This document shows, in pieces, positions 17,990-25,997 of a DNA stretch of 64,000 nucleotides; the first letter of the stretch is position 1, and each line of letters opens with the position of its first letter. The notes under the pieces are model-generated. The model was not told where the DNA came from. It did no database searches and saw nothing but the letters and a program-made list of their open reading frames with translations. This DNA comes from CAZRGV01 sp964599655 (GTDB taxonomy: Bacteria > Planctomycetota > Planctomycetia > Isosphaerales > Isosphaeraceae): positions 1 to 64,000 of the forward strand of contig CAZRGV010000002.1 in the NCBI GenBank assembly GCA_964599655.1, in the 5' to 3' direction. The position numbers were made by a program, and so were the translations under genes.

Positions 17990-19606
17990 ATGCAGAGGGC
18001 GATGTCGCGACCAGCCATGACGCGGGAGATCTCACAGATCAGGAACGATCGAACGTTGCCAGCGGCGAGTCTTCCGGCGTCCCGCAGTCGCCTGGCCACC
18101 TGGAACTACGTGACGAACCTGCTCTTTGCCGTCGTCACAATGGCCATCGGCCTGTTCGCCACGCCCAAACTGATCGAGTGGCTCAACGACGAGCGTTATG
18201 GCGCGTCGAGGATGATCGTCGAGTATTACGGCTATCTCACCCTGCTGGAACTGGGGCTGGGCGGAGCGCTTTCGCCCCTGATCGCCAGGGCCCTGGGACG
18301 CGAGGACGAACAGGGCTTGCGGGCGACCATGGCCGCCGGCATCCGGATGTATCTCCGGGTCACCTTGACGGCGATCGTGGCCGGCCTGGTGCTCTTGCCC
18401 TGGATCACGAGGATGATCCCGGTGGCCCCACAGTACGAGGGCGACCTCCGGCGCGCCTGGCTGATCAGCCTGTCCGGCTTCCTCCTACTGGGGCTCTCGC
18501 CGTTTCGCGCCCTGGTCGAGGCCAACCAGCGGGGCTACCGGGTCAACTTGCTGCTGACCTTCCAGTCGGTCTTCGTCGTCAGCCTGTCCCTGTTGCTGGC
18601 TCGGTCGGGGTGGGGGATCACGGGGCAGAGCCTGTCAGCAGTGCTTGGTGCGTTGCTGGTGCTGGCGATCTTGGCCTGGGCCGGCGGCCGGCGTTATCCG
18701 GGCCTGATCCGCGGCCTGCGGGGCCGTCCCGATCCCGAGGCCGTCCGCCAGCTCCGGAAGCTCAGCGTGCCGACCCTCGTGCTGAACCTGACGGGGCGGA
18801 TCAGTTATCTGACCGACGCCATCGTGGTCGGCTACTTCCTGGGACCGGCGAGGGTCACGATGCTGTTCGTCACCCAGCGGCTGGCGCAGCTCGCGCAGGT
18901 TCAGCTTCAGGCCGTGGGCTCGGCGAGCTGGGCCGGCCTGGCGGAGCTTCATGCCCGGGGCGAGCATGAGGTGTTCAACCATCGCCTGATCGAGCTGACC
19001 CGAGTGGTCAGCCTGCTCGGCGTCGCCGGCTTGGCCCCGATTATCGCCTTCAACCAGCAGTTTGTCGCTCTCTGGGTGGGTGCGGGGCAAGACGCCGGCG
19101 ACCTGGTGACCGTCGTGGCGGCCGCCAACGCCTACCTGATGGCCTTGGTCTCGCTCTGGGACTGGTGCTTCACCGGCGTTGGGCGGGCGGCTCGCGTCGT
19201 CTGGCCGCAGGCCGCCGGGGCGCTCTTCAACCTGGGCCTCAGCATCCTGCTGACCTGGAAGCTCGGCCTGATCGTCGGTCCGTTGCTCGGCACGCTGGCG
19301 TCGTTCCTGGCCACGAGACTCTGGTATCTGATGGTGATGCTTCACCGCGACTTCGGTACACCGCTGAGATCTCTGGCCTGGGCCGCGTTCGGTCCACTGG
19401 CGCCCGGCGTACCGTATATTGTCTTTCTCTGGTGGATCGCCCGGCTCGAGCCGCCTCGACACATGGCCGTCCTGGCGGCCGAGATGGCCCTGGCGGCTCT
19501 GGTGGGACTGTTGCTTGGCTCGGCCTTGCTGCTCAGCCCGCAGGACCGCGCCCTCTGGCGTTCCCGATTGCTTGGCGCCTTGCCGGGTTCCCGTTTTCCT
19601 CGCTGA
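17990..19606 (+). CDS. Polysaccharide flippase (Wzx/MATE-like)
   Basis: The 538-aa protein has 12-14 predicted membrane helices with the N-terminal layout of the polysaccharide-export MATE/MOP superfamily (TWNYVTNLLFAVVTMAIGLF near residue 37, then LLELGLGGALSPLIARALG). It should move undecaprenyl-linked repeat units across the inner membrane for the adjacent Wzy-like polymerase. Start ATG 17990 is followed by further ATGs at 18002 and 18017, so the exact N-terminus is open. It begins 45 bases after the polymerase gene. Confidence 0.87.
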   Translation: MQRAMSRPAMTREISQIRNDRTLPAASLPASRSRLATWNYVTNLLFAVVTMAIGLFATPKLIEWLNDERYGASRMIVEYYGYLTLLELGLGGALSPLIARALGREDEQGLRATMAAGIRMYLRVTLTAIVAGLVLLPWITRMIPVAPQYEGDLRRAWLISLSGFLLLGLSPFRALVEANQRGYRVNLLLTFQSVFVVSLSLLLARSGWGITGQSLSAVLGALLVLAILAWAGGRRYPGLIRGLRGRPDPEAVRQLRKLSVPTLVLNLTGRISYLTDAIVVGYFLGPARVTMLFVTQRLAQLAQVQLQAVGSASWAGLAELHARGEHEVFNHRLIELTRVVSLLGVAGLAPIIAFNQQFVALWVGAGQDAGDLVTVVAAANAYLMALVSLWDWCFTGVGRAARVVWPQAAGALFNLGLSILLTWKLGLIVGPLLGTLASFLATRLWYLMVMLHRDFGTPLRSLAWAAFGPLAPGVPYIVFLWWIARLEPPRHMAVLAAEMALAALVGLLLGSALLLSPQDRALWRSRLLGALPGSRFPR

Positions 19607-19634
19607 TCGACCGAACGTTCTCGACGAACCACCC

Positions 19635-20897
19635 ATGACCGCCTCGCCCCAAACCGATCGAACCGAGCCAGGCCACGAATCACGCCGCGACTCGGCAACG
19701 GTCAAGACGGCCAAGCCGATCCGCCTCGGCCTGATCTGCGACTACGTCGAGGAAGGCTGGGCGAGCATGGACCTCGTCGGTCAGATGATCTTCGAGCACC
19801 TGGATCGGGAACACGCCGAGGCGGTCGCCCCGACCCGGATCTGTCCGGCGTTTACCCACCGACTAACCCGGTGGCCCCTGGCCCGCCGGCTCGGCGGCAC
19901 GGCAAGGAACGTTGATCGGCTTCTGAACCGGTTCTGGGACTACCCGAGACTGCTCGGCCGCCTGGCCCGCTCGGAACGGTTCGACCTGTTCCACCTGGTC
20001 GATCACAGCTACTCGCAGCTCTTGCACGAACTGCCGGCCGCCCGAACGATTGTCACCTGCCACGACCTCGACACCTTTCGCTGCCTGCTCGAGCCGGAAC
20101 GGGAACCTCGCCCTCGATGGTTCCGCGCCATGGCCGGCCGCATCCTGACCGGCCTGCAGAAGGCGGCCGCCGTCGCCTGCAACAGCCAGACGACTCGGGA
20201 CGCCATCCTGGCCCATGACCTGGTGCCCGCCGAACGGCTCCACGTCATCTACGTGGCGGTCGACTCCCGATGCTCTCCCGAGCCCGATCCGGAGGCCGAC
20301 GCCCAAGCCCAGCGCTGGCTCGGTCCAGTCCGGTCGGAGGCCGACGGCACTGGTCCCGTCCTCTTGCACGTCGGCTCGACCATCCCTCGCAAACGGATCG
20401 ACGTCCTGCTCGGCGTCTTCGCCAACATCCGACGCGCCTGCCCCGCCGCGAGGCTGATCAAGGTGGGAGGAGTCCTGACCCCGCCGCAGGCCGAGTTGGC
20501 CCGTTCGCTCGGCGTCGAGGACGCGATCCAGACGCTCCCGTTCTTCCACGACCGGGCCGTTCTGGCGGCGGTCTATCGCCGGGCCGACTTGCTGCTCCAG
20601 CCGAGCGAGGCCGAGGGATTTGGCCTCCCCGTGGCCGAGGCGATGGCCTGTGGAACCCCCGTCCTGGCCAGCGACATTCCCACCCTTCGCGAGGTCGGCG
20701 GTGAGGCGATTGACTATGCCCCAGTCGGTGACCTGGACGCCTGGACCGAGTCGGCCCTGGCCCTGCTTGATGCCAGACGTCAAGGCGGCGACGCCTGGCT
20801 CGCCAGGCAGACCAAGGCCCTCGACTGGGCCCGGCGCTACCGATGGACCACTCACGTCGATCAGCTCGTTGACCTCTACCGCACCCTCCTTACCTAG
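19635..20897 (+). CDS. GT4 glycosyltransferase
   Basis: The 420-aa GT-B enzyme starts 28 bases after the flippase gene. After a polar 30-residue lead comes IRLGLICDYVEEGWASMDLV, and the donor half contains LHVGSTIPRKRIDVLL and the E-x7-E motif EGFGLPVAEAMACG. The frame is open upstream to 19419 inside the flippase gene, but ATG 19635 fits the family and avoids a 190-base overlap. It is the last gene of the left plus-strand cluster. Confidence 0.88.
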   Translation: MTASPQTDRTEPGHESRRDSATVKTAKPIRLGLICDYVEEGWASMDLVGQMIFEHLDREHAEAVAPTRICPAFTHRLTRWPLARRLGGTARNVDRLLNRFWDYPRLLGRLARSERFDLFHLVDHSYSQLLHELPAARTIVTCHDLDTFRCLLEPEREPRPRWFRAMAGRILTGLQKAAAVACNSQTTRDAILAHDLVPAERLHVIYVAVDSRCSPEPDPEADAQAQRWLGPVRSEADGTGPVLLHVGSTIPRKRIDVLLGVFANIRRACPAARLIKVGGVLTPPQAELARSLGVEDAIQTLPFFHDRAVLAAVYRRADLLLQPSEAEGFGLPVAEAMACGTPVLASDIPTLREVGGEAIDYAPVGDLDAWTESALALLDARRQGGDAWLARQTKALDWARRYRWTTHVDQLVDLYRTLLT

Positions 20898-21078
20898 TCC
20901 GCTGGAATTTGGCGCACCAGAGTTTCCCGGTCTAGATTAGCCAGTGGAGGGCCATATCGCCCCCGGACATTCGAGGATTTGAGGCGAGAGCCTCGGGTCA
21001 CTTCGCCAGATCGGGGCCGTAATGTTCCAAACGGGAGGGCCTCAAAACGGGGCCCGGCCAACCGTCGCGTTACCAGGA

Positions 21079-21094
21079 TGGCATGGAATTTGCT
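21079..21094 (+). promoter_or_regulatory. Sigma-54 (RpoN) promoter candidate
   Basis: The sequence TGGCATGGAATTTGCT matches the -24/-12 consensus TGGCAYR-N4-TTGCW in full, with the required GG-N10-GC spacing (GG 21080-21081, GC 21092-21093). The transcription start would be near 21106, 73 bases before the GTG of the small membrane protein at 21179. PEP-CTERM systems in other bacteria are known to use RpoN with the PrsK/PrsR pair, so such a promoter here is plausible. No activator binding site was identified. Confidence 0.6.
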
Positions 21095-21178
21095 AAGGAT
21101 TGACTAGCATGGGTGCGTGCTCCTCGGAGAGACGTTCCAGGGAGCATTTCGAACGACGGTCTGGAGTGGAGGTGCGAG

Positions 21179-21415
21179 GTGCAGCAGAAGCGGTACAATT
21201 GGCTGGGAGATCCGATCCTTCATCTGGTCTTGATCGCGATTCTCGTCGCTTGGGTGGCCATCTCGCGTCGGGCTCGAGCGACGCTCGATTACGATCCGAT
21301 CAGTGACGCGCGTGTGATCTCGTACAAGCACGCTCCGCTCGTCGATCCCGTCCTCAAGGGGAAAACACCGCATCCTAGTCGTCGACACGGTCGATCTAAT
21401 GAACATTCTGGTTGA
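21179..21415 (+). CDS. Small membrane protein, probably frameshifted
   Basis: The start is GTG 21179 with an excellent GGAGG (21168-21172, spacing 6) and a sigma-54-like promoter upstream. The 78-aa product has one transmembrane helix (about residues 12-29, ILHLVLIAILVAWVAI) with the positive cluster RRAR after it. From the GGGGAAAA run at 21358-21365 the frame becomes proline/arginine/serine-rich. Dropping one G continues instead as GKHRILVVDTVDLMNILVDE and beyond to a stop at 21465-21467, which reads much more like protein. It is therefore probably a broken gene or one with a sequencing error. No family was recognised. Confidence 0.45.
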   Translation: MQQKRYNWLGDPILHLVLIAILVAWVAISRRARATLDYDPISDARVISYKHAPLVDPVLKGKTPHPSRRHGRSNEHSG

Positions 21416-21481
21416 TGAATATGCTCTTCGGCGGCAATCGTCTTGTGAAGGCCGATCGCGCCGGTGAGAGGTGGCCGACGG

Positions 21482-22051
21482 TCATCCACAGCGCACGGTA
21501 ATGCACGACCCTATCGCGTCGAGTATGGGGAACCGTTTGGTCAGCGACAGCTCGTACGGTTCCGAGGCGCTGATCCATACGTGTTCGTATTTCTTCAGAG
21601 CGAACATCTTGCGGAACTCGGGCCAGGGGTCGCGACGTCGGAGGTTGGGTTTGCCGAGGTGATCGACCACGATCTTCACGCCAGGGAACCGCGCGGCCAT
21701 GTCGGCCAGCATCGGCATCTGATGCGGCAGGATATAGAAGTTGAAGACGGCGCCGAGCCGCTCCGCTTCGCGCCAGAGCGGGTCGTGAGCCTTGGAGTTT
21801 AACCAGGTCGAGTCGGGGTGGTAAATCGGGCTGAACCGCATGCCCTGGAAGCCATGCTCGGTGACCCAGTAGCGAAGGCGGTCGGCGACGTGAGGATCTT
21901 CCGGGTTGATCAGGCCGTGGGCGACGAAGCGGGTTGGGTGGCGATGGAGACAGTCGCGGATGTAAGAATTGTCCCAGACGTAAAAGCGAGGGTTGATAAG
22001 CACGGCGTATGAATCAAAAAGGCGCGTCGGCTCACGTTGGTCATGGAGCAC
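21482..22051 (-). pseudogene. Amidohydrolase (Amidohydro_2-type) fragment
   Basis: About 180 residues match the middle of amidohydrolase-2 family TIM-barrel enzymes: FYVWDNSYIRDCLHRHPTRF, NPEDPHVADRLRYWVTEHGF, GMRFSPIYHP and VKIVVDHLGKPN. The N-terminal part with the first metal-binding His residues is missing, as is the C-terminal part with the catalytic Asp (usually in a GSDFP-like block). The frame ends soon after ASEPYELSLTKRFP. The family usually runs to about 280 residues or more. Both ends are lost without a clean boundary, which points to a decayed remnant. It has no link to polysaccharide synthesis. Confidence 0.65.
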
Positions 22052-22096
22052 CTCATTTTTGAGAACCTTCGTCGCCCGTCCACGAAACGGCGAGGT

Positions 22097-23272
22097 TCAC
22101 GCATCGAGGGACGATCCGTTTTCGGAGCGATTGGGGTGATTCACGGGTCTGATCCGGGTCGCTTGATCGAGAAGATGAGCCACGATTCTGGGGGCGGCCT
22201 GGCCGTCACCGTAGGGGCTGTCGCGGCTGGCCATGGCGTGTTGAGCCTCGGGGTCTCGCAAGAGGCGGGAGGCCTCGGCCACGATCCGGTCGCGGTGGGT
22301 GCCGACGAGTCGGACGACCCCCGCCTCGACCCCCTCGGGGCGCTCGGTCGTGTCTCGAAGCACGAGCACGGGGACGCCCAGGGCAGGGGCCTCTTCCTGA
22401 AGACCGCCCGAGTCGGTGAGCACTAGGGTGGCCTGTTTCAGGAGGTGGACCAAGCTGAGGTAGTCGAGCGGCTCGATGAGGCTGACGTTGGCCAGATCCG
22501 AGAGGACCTGCTGGACGGGACGTCGGACGTTGGGGTTGGGATGAACCGGGTAGACCAGATGGACCCCCTGGTCTTCGAAGGCGAAGGCCAGGTCTCGAAT
22601 GGCCTGGCAAAGAGCGAGCAAAGGTGCGCCGAAACTTTCCCGGCGGTGCGCGGTGACCAGCACGAGCCGTTGATCGCGAGGCAGTTCCGCCAGAGGGCCG
22701 GCCTGCCAGTCGTAAGGAAGGGCGGCCACCTGTCGCAGGGCGTCGATCACGGTGTTGCCGGTCAGGACGATCTTCGAAGGGTCACAGCCTTCTCGTAGTA
22801 AGTTCTGGCGAGCGAGCGAGGTCGGGGCGAAATAGGCGTCGGCAACGAGGTCGGCGATTCGACGGTTGATCTCCTCGGGAAACGGGCGGTTCTTGTCTCC
22901 GGTGCGAAGGCCGGCCTCGATATGCCCGAAGGAGATCCTATGGTAGTAGGTGATCATCGAGGCGACAAAGACCGAGGTCGTGTCTCCCTGGGCCAGGACC
23001 CAGTCGGGTTGGACCCGGCCGACAATCGGGTCGAGTTCCCGGAACAGGGCGGCGGTCAAGCCGGCCAGGCTCTGGTCGGGTTGCATCAAGTCGAGCTCGA
23101 CGTCGGGCACGATGCCGAACAGGGCGAGCACCTGGTCGAGGATCTGTCGGTGCTGTCCCGTGGAGCAGACGACCGACTGGATCTGGTCGGGATGCCTGCC
23201 CAGTTCCTGGATGACCGGCGCCATCTTGATCGCTTCGGGGCGGGTGCCGATGATGCTCAGGACCGTGATCAC
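22097..23272 (-). CDS. wecB: UDP-N-acetylglucosamine 2-epimerase (non-hydrolysing)
   Basis: The 391-aa product begins VITVLSIIGTRPEAIKMAPV, the standard start of WecB-type epimerases, and keeps HIEAGLRTGD, the FPEE segment, TGNTVIDAL, TAHRRESFG and DSGGLQEEAPALG, which line the UDP-GlcNAc site. It converts UDP-GlcNAc to UDP-ManNAc in the cytoplasm. Start GTG 23272 has AAAGGTAA a few bases upstream; the frame runs open to 23440 but the extra sequence is arginine-rich non-family sequence. It is divergent from the epimerase gene at 23486. With the dehydrogenase at 31950-33290 it could make UDP-ManNAcA. Confidence 0.93.
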   Translation of the reverse strand: MITVLSIIGTRPEAIKMAPVIQELGRHPDQIQSVVCSTGQHRQILDQVLALFGIVPDVELDLMQPDQSLAGLTAALFRELDPIVGRVQPDWVLAQGDTTSVFVASMITYYHRISFGHIEAGLRTGDKNRPFPEEINRRIADLVADAYFAPTSLARQNLLREGCDPSKIVLTGNTVIDALRQVAALPYDWQAGPLAELPRDQRLVLVTAHRRESFGAPLLALCQAIRDLAFAFEDQGVHLVYPVHPNPNVRRPVQQVLSDLANVSLIEPLDYLSLVHLLKQATLVLTDSGGLQEEAPALGVPVLVLRDTTERPEGVEAGVVRLVGTHRDRIVAEASRLLRDPEAQHAMASRDSPYGDGQAAPRIVAHLLDQATRIRPVNHPNRSENGSSLDA

Positions 23273-23485
23273 GAAGACGTTACCTTTGCGAAGGCCGCGG
23301 CGGGTTGGGGTTGATCGCCCTGATTGTACCGGCCGTTGTCGCCGATGGAGGCGTCTTGCCGCCCGGACCTTGCTCGACGTCAGCGCCGGTCGGCACCGGT
23401 TTCCGAGGAGCCCCGGCCCGGTCCCGGCAGAGAGCCACAACCAATTGCCAGCGATTCCCGCCCTACTTTTCTGGTTGAGAGATCT

Positions 23486-24418
23486 ATGAGTGAACAGTTG
23501 TTGGCCGTCGTGACCGGCGGCGCCGGCTTTATCGGATCACACCTTGTCGAGGCGCTGCTGGCGGAAGGGTATCGTGTCCGGGTGGTCGATAATTTGAGCA
23601 CCGGTCATCGGGCCAACCTGTCGCACCTGGGAGAAGCTTACCAGTGGCTCGAAGGAGATCTCGCCGATTTCGAGGTCTGCCGTCGGGCCGTCGAGGGCGC
23701 GCACTACGTCTTCCACGAGGCGGCCATTCCCAGTGTGCCCCGCTCGGTGCAAGAACCGCTCGAGTCGCATGCCAGCGGACCGACCGCCACGCTGAACTTG
23801 CTGGAAGCGGCGAGACAGGCGGGGGTCCGTCGGTTCATGTTCGCCGCTTCCAGCAGCGCCTACGGGAACAACGAAGAATTGCCGAAACATGAGGATATGC
23901 TCCCGCAGCCGCTGAGTCCGTATGCCGCCGGCAAGCTGGCTGGCGAGCACTATGTTCGGGTCTACGCCCAGACGATGGGGCTGGACGGCGTGAGCCTGCG
24001 CTATTTCAACGTCTTCGGCCCCAGGCAAGACCCATCGAGCCCGTACAGCGGGGTCATCAGCCTCTTCGCCCGCATCATGTCGGAAGGGCGGCGTCCGACG
24101 ATCCTGGGTGATGGTCGGCAGACCCGGGACTTCACCTTTGTGGCGAATGTGGTCTCGGCCAACCTGCTGGCGATGCGAGCCGAGAAACCGCTCGGTGGCC
24201 AGGTGCTGAATGTCGGAACGGGTGGGCGAACCAGCTTGCTGGACCTGGTGAACGCGATCAACAAGGTGCTGGGCACGGCTCTAGAGCCGGAGTTCGGCCC
24301 CGCGAGAGCCGGTGACGTGCGAGACTCGCAGGCCAGCCTCGAGCGGATTCAGGCCGTGCTCGGCTACCGGCCCCTTGTGGATTTCGAGGAGGGGCTGAAG
24401 CGCACCATGATGCCATAG
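23486..24418 (+). CDS. NDP-sugar 4-epimerase, WbpP/Gne-like
   Basis: The 310-aa extended SDR has TGGAGFIG at 10-17 and the catalytic Tyr146-x3-Lys150 (SPYAAGK). The segments FHEAAIPSVPRSV, SSSAYG and YFNVFGPRQDPSSPYSGVIS are typical of the UDP-GlcNAc/GalNAc(A) 4-epimerase group (WbpP, TviC). It should interconvert gluco and galacto forms of a UDP-HexNAc or its uronic acid. ATG 23486 was chosen over in-frame codons back to 23324, which lie in the intergenic region shared with wecB. Confidence 0.88.
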   Translation: MSEQLLAVVTGGAGFIGSHLVEALLAEGYRVRVVDNLSTGHRANLSHLGEAYQWLEGDLADFEVCRRAVEGAHYVFHEAAIPSVPRSVQEPLESHASGPTATLNLLEAARQAGVRRFMFAASSSAYGNNEELPKHEDMLPQPLSPYAAGKLAGEHYVRVYAQTMGLDGVSLRYFNVFGPRQDPSSPYSGVISLFARIMSEGRRPTILGDGRQTRDFTFVANVVSANLLAMRAEKPLGGQVLNVGTGGRTSLLDLVNAINKVLGTALEPEFGPARAGDVRDSQASLERIQAVLGYRPLVDFEEGLKRTMMP

Positions 24419-24581
24419 CAACATGGATGTGTGTTCTGGGTGCCGTCGAGGTCAAGAGTCTTGGCGATTCGAGGTGATTGCGAGTACTTTCAAAGGAGAA
24501 CCGGAAAGAGCCAAAACGCGCCGGAGTGGGGTTCGTTCGCCGACGGAACGCGTTCCCTGGACGTGATCGAAGGTATTCCTT

Positions 24582-25916
24582 GTGAGCGACCGAACGATCG
24601 ACTTGCGGTTTCTGAGGGCCTGTGGCGCCATCGAGCCGTTGCGGCTTGGCGTGGATGGTCCACATGGGCCGGAGGACGTGGACCGGTTGCTGTCTCAGCC
24701 GTACATCCTGGTTGGCCGAGGACCGGAGGCCGACCTTCGGCTGGATCATCCGGAGGTCAGTCGTCGGCACGCCTACCTGCAACTGATCGCGGGCCGGCTG
24801 TTCTGCGTCGACCTGAGCAGTCGGACGGGAACCTGCTGGGAGACCGGGCCGGCTCCCTGGGGCTGGGTGGATCCGGATCGCGGCATCCGGATTGGCCCGT
24901 TTCACCTCTGCCTTCGGAACCAGCGACGAGACGCCATCCAGGTCGGTGAGGCCGCCACGGAACCATTGCCGACATCGAGGGCGTTCGACCTGCCGGGGCT
25001 ATCCGAGGTGACCCTGGAAATCTTCGACCTGTCGGTTGAATATCCGATGTGGCGGATGAACCGGGTTCTGGTGCTGGTGGGGCGTTCCCAGTTGTGCAAG
25101 GTGCGGCTGTCGAGCCCGGAGGTGTCAGGTCTGCACGCCAGTCTCGTCCGCACCACGGAGGGGGTTTGGGTGGTCGATCTCAACAGCCGAGAGGGTGTTT
25201 TCGTCAACGGCCAGCGCGTCCGCGCATCCAGGCTCGAAGACGGGGACGACCTGAGGATCGGCCCGCACCAGATTCGTCTCCATTGCAGCCCCTCGGAGGC
25301 AAGAGCGTCGAAGGTGCCGGCCTTGCAGGGCCAACAGGCGACCTGGATGCCGAGTCCTGGCCCGTTGATCGGAGACATCGTCCCGTCGGGCGCGGAAACA
25401 CTGTTGGCGCCTTTGCTTCGCGAGCTTGGCCAGATGCAGCGGCAGATGGCCGACCAGTTTCAACAGGCCCTGATGATGATGTTCCGGCTCTTCAGCAACA
25501 TGCACCAGGATCAGATGTCGCTAATTCGCGAGGAACTGAGCCAGCTTCAGCAACTTAGCCAGGAGCAGCAAGCCTTGCAGGCCCGGTTGGCATCGCAAAG
25601 CGCGGCGACGGTCTCGGGACGTCGTCCGTCGCTTCGGGTGGTTTCGGGCGAATCGCCGGTTTCGGTGTCCCGGTCTTCGGCGACGCCGCAACCCACGGCA
25701 CCCCAACCCTCCAATCCCGGCGATTTACCGGAAGAAACCGCGGCGGCGAAGGCGACGGCACCGCCTCGGCCAACCAGGGAGCAGGTTCAGGAGGCCGGTG
25801 AAATCCACGCCATGCTCGTCAAGCGGATCGCGGCGATCCAGGAAGAACGTCAGGGACGATGGCAGAAACTGCTCAACGCGGTGATCGGCAAGGGAAACGG
25901 CGGCGAGATTTTGTAA
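24582..25916 (+). CDS. Protein with two FHA domains and a coiled-coil tail
   Basis: The 444-aa product has two forkhead-associated domains. The first (about 40-112) shows ILVGRGPEADLRLDHPEVSR and RHAYL; the second (about 155-230) shows VLVGRSQLCKVRLSSPEVSG, LHASLV and NSREGVFVNGQRV. FHA domains bind phosphothreonine peptides, so it probably acts in Ser/Thr-kinase signalling. Residues 265-345 are Gln/Leu-rich and likely coiled coil (EELSQLQQLSQEQQALQARL); the rest is Pro/Ala-rich up to a basic end. The start is GTG 24582 with AAGG upstream. No kinase or phosphatase gene is adjacent. It is convergent with the TPR gene at 25998. Confidence 0.85.
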   Translation: MSDRTIDLRFLRACGAIEPLRLGVDGPHGPEDVDRLLSQPYILVGRGPEADLRLDHPEVSRRHAYLQLIAGRLFCVDLSSRTGTCWETGPAPWGWVDPDRGIRIGPFHLCLRNQRRDAIQVGEAATEPLPTSRAFDLPGLSEVTLEIFDLSVEYPMWRMNRVLVLVGRSQLCKVRLSSPEVSGLHASLVRTTEGVWVVDLNSREGVFVNGQRVRASRLEDGDDLRIGPHQIRLHCSPSEARASKVPALQGQQATWMPSPGPLIGDIVPSGAETLLAPLLRELGQMQRQMADQFQQALMMMFRLFSNMHQDQMSLIREELSQLQQLSQEQQALQARLASQSAATVSGRRPSLRVVSGESPVSVSRSSATPQPTAPQPSNPGDLPEETAAAKATAPPRPTREQVQEAGEIHAMLVKRIAAIQEERQGRWQKLLNAVIGKGNGGEIL

Positions 25917-25931
25917 GCGACGGTGTCAACG

Positions 25932-25964
25932 ACCACGGCCTCGCCTTTTGAGCGAGGCCGTGGT
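25932..25964. terminator. Perfect 13-bp hairpin between convergent genes
   Basis: Arms ACCACGGCCTCGC (25932-25944) and GCGAGGCCGTGGT (25952-25964) pair perfectly around a 7-base loop (CTTTTGA). It sits between the stops of the FHA gene (plus) and the giant TPR gene (minus), where a bidirectional terminator is expected. There is no T-run on either side. Confidence 0.7.
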
Positions 25965-25997
25965 TGCGAGACCTTGGGTGATCCTTGACGGTTTCGC

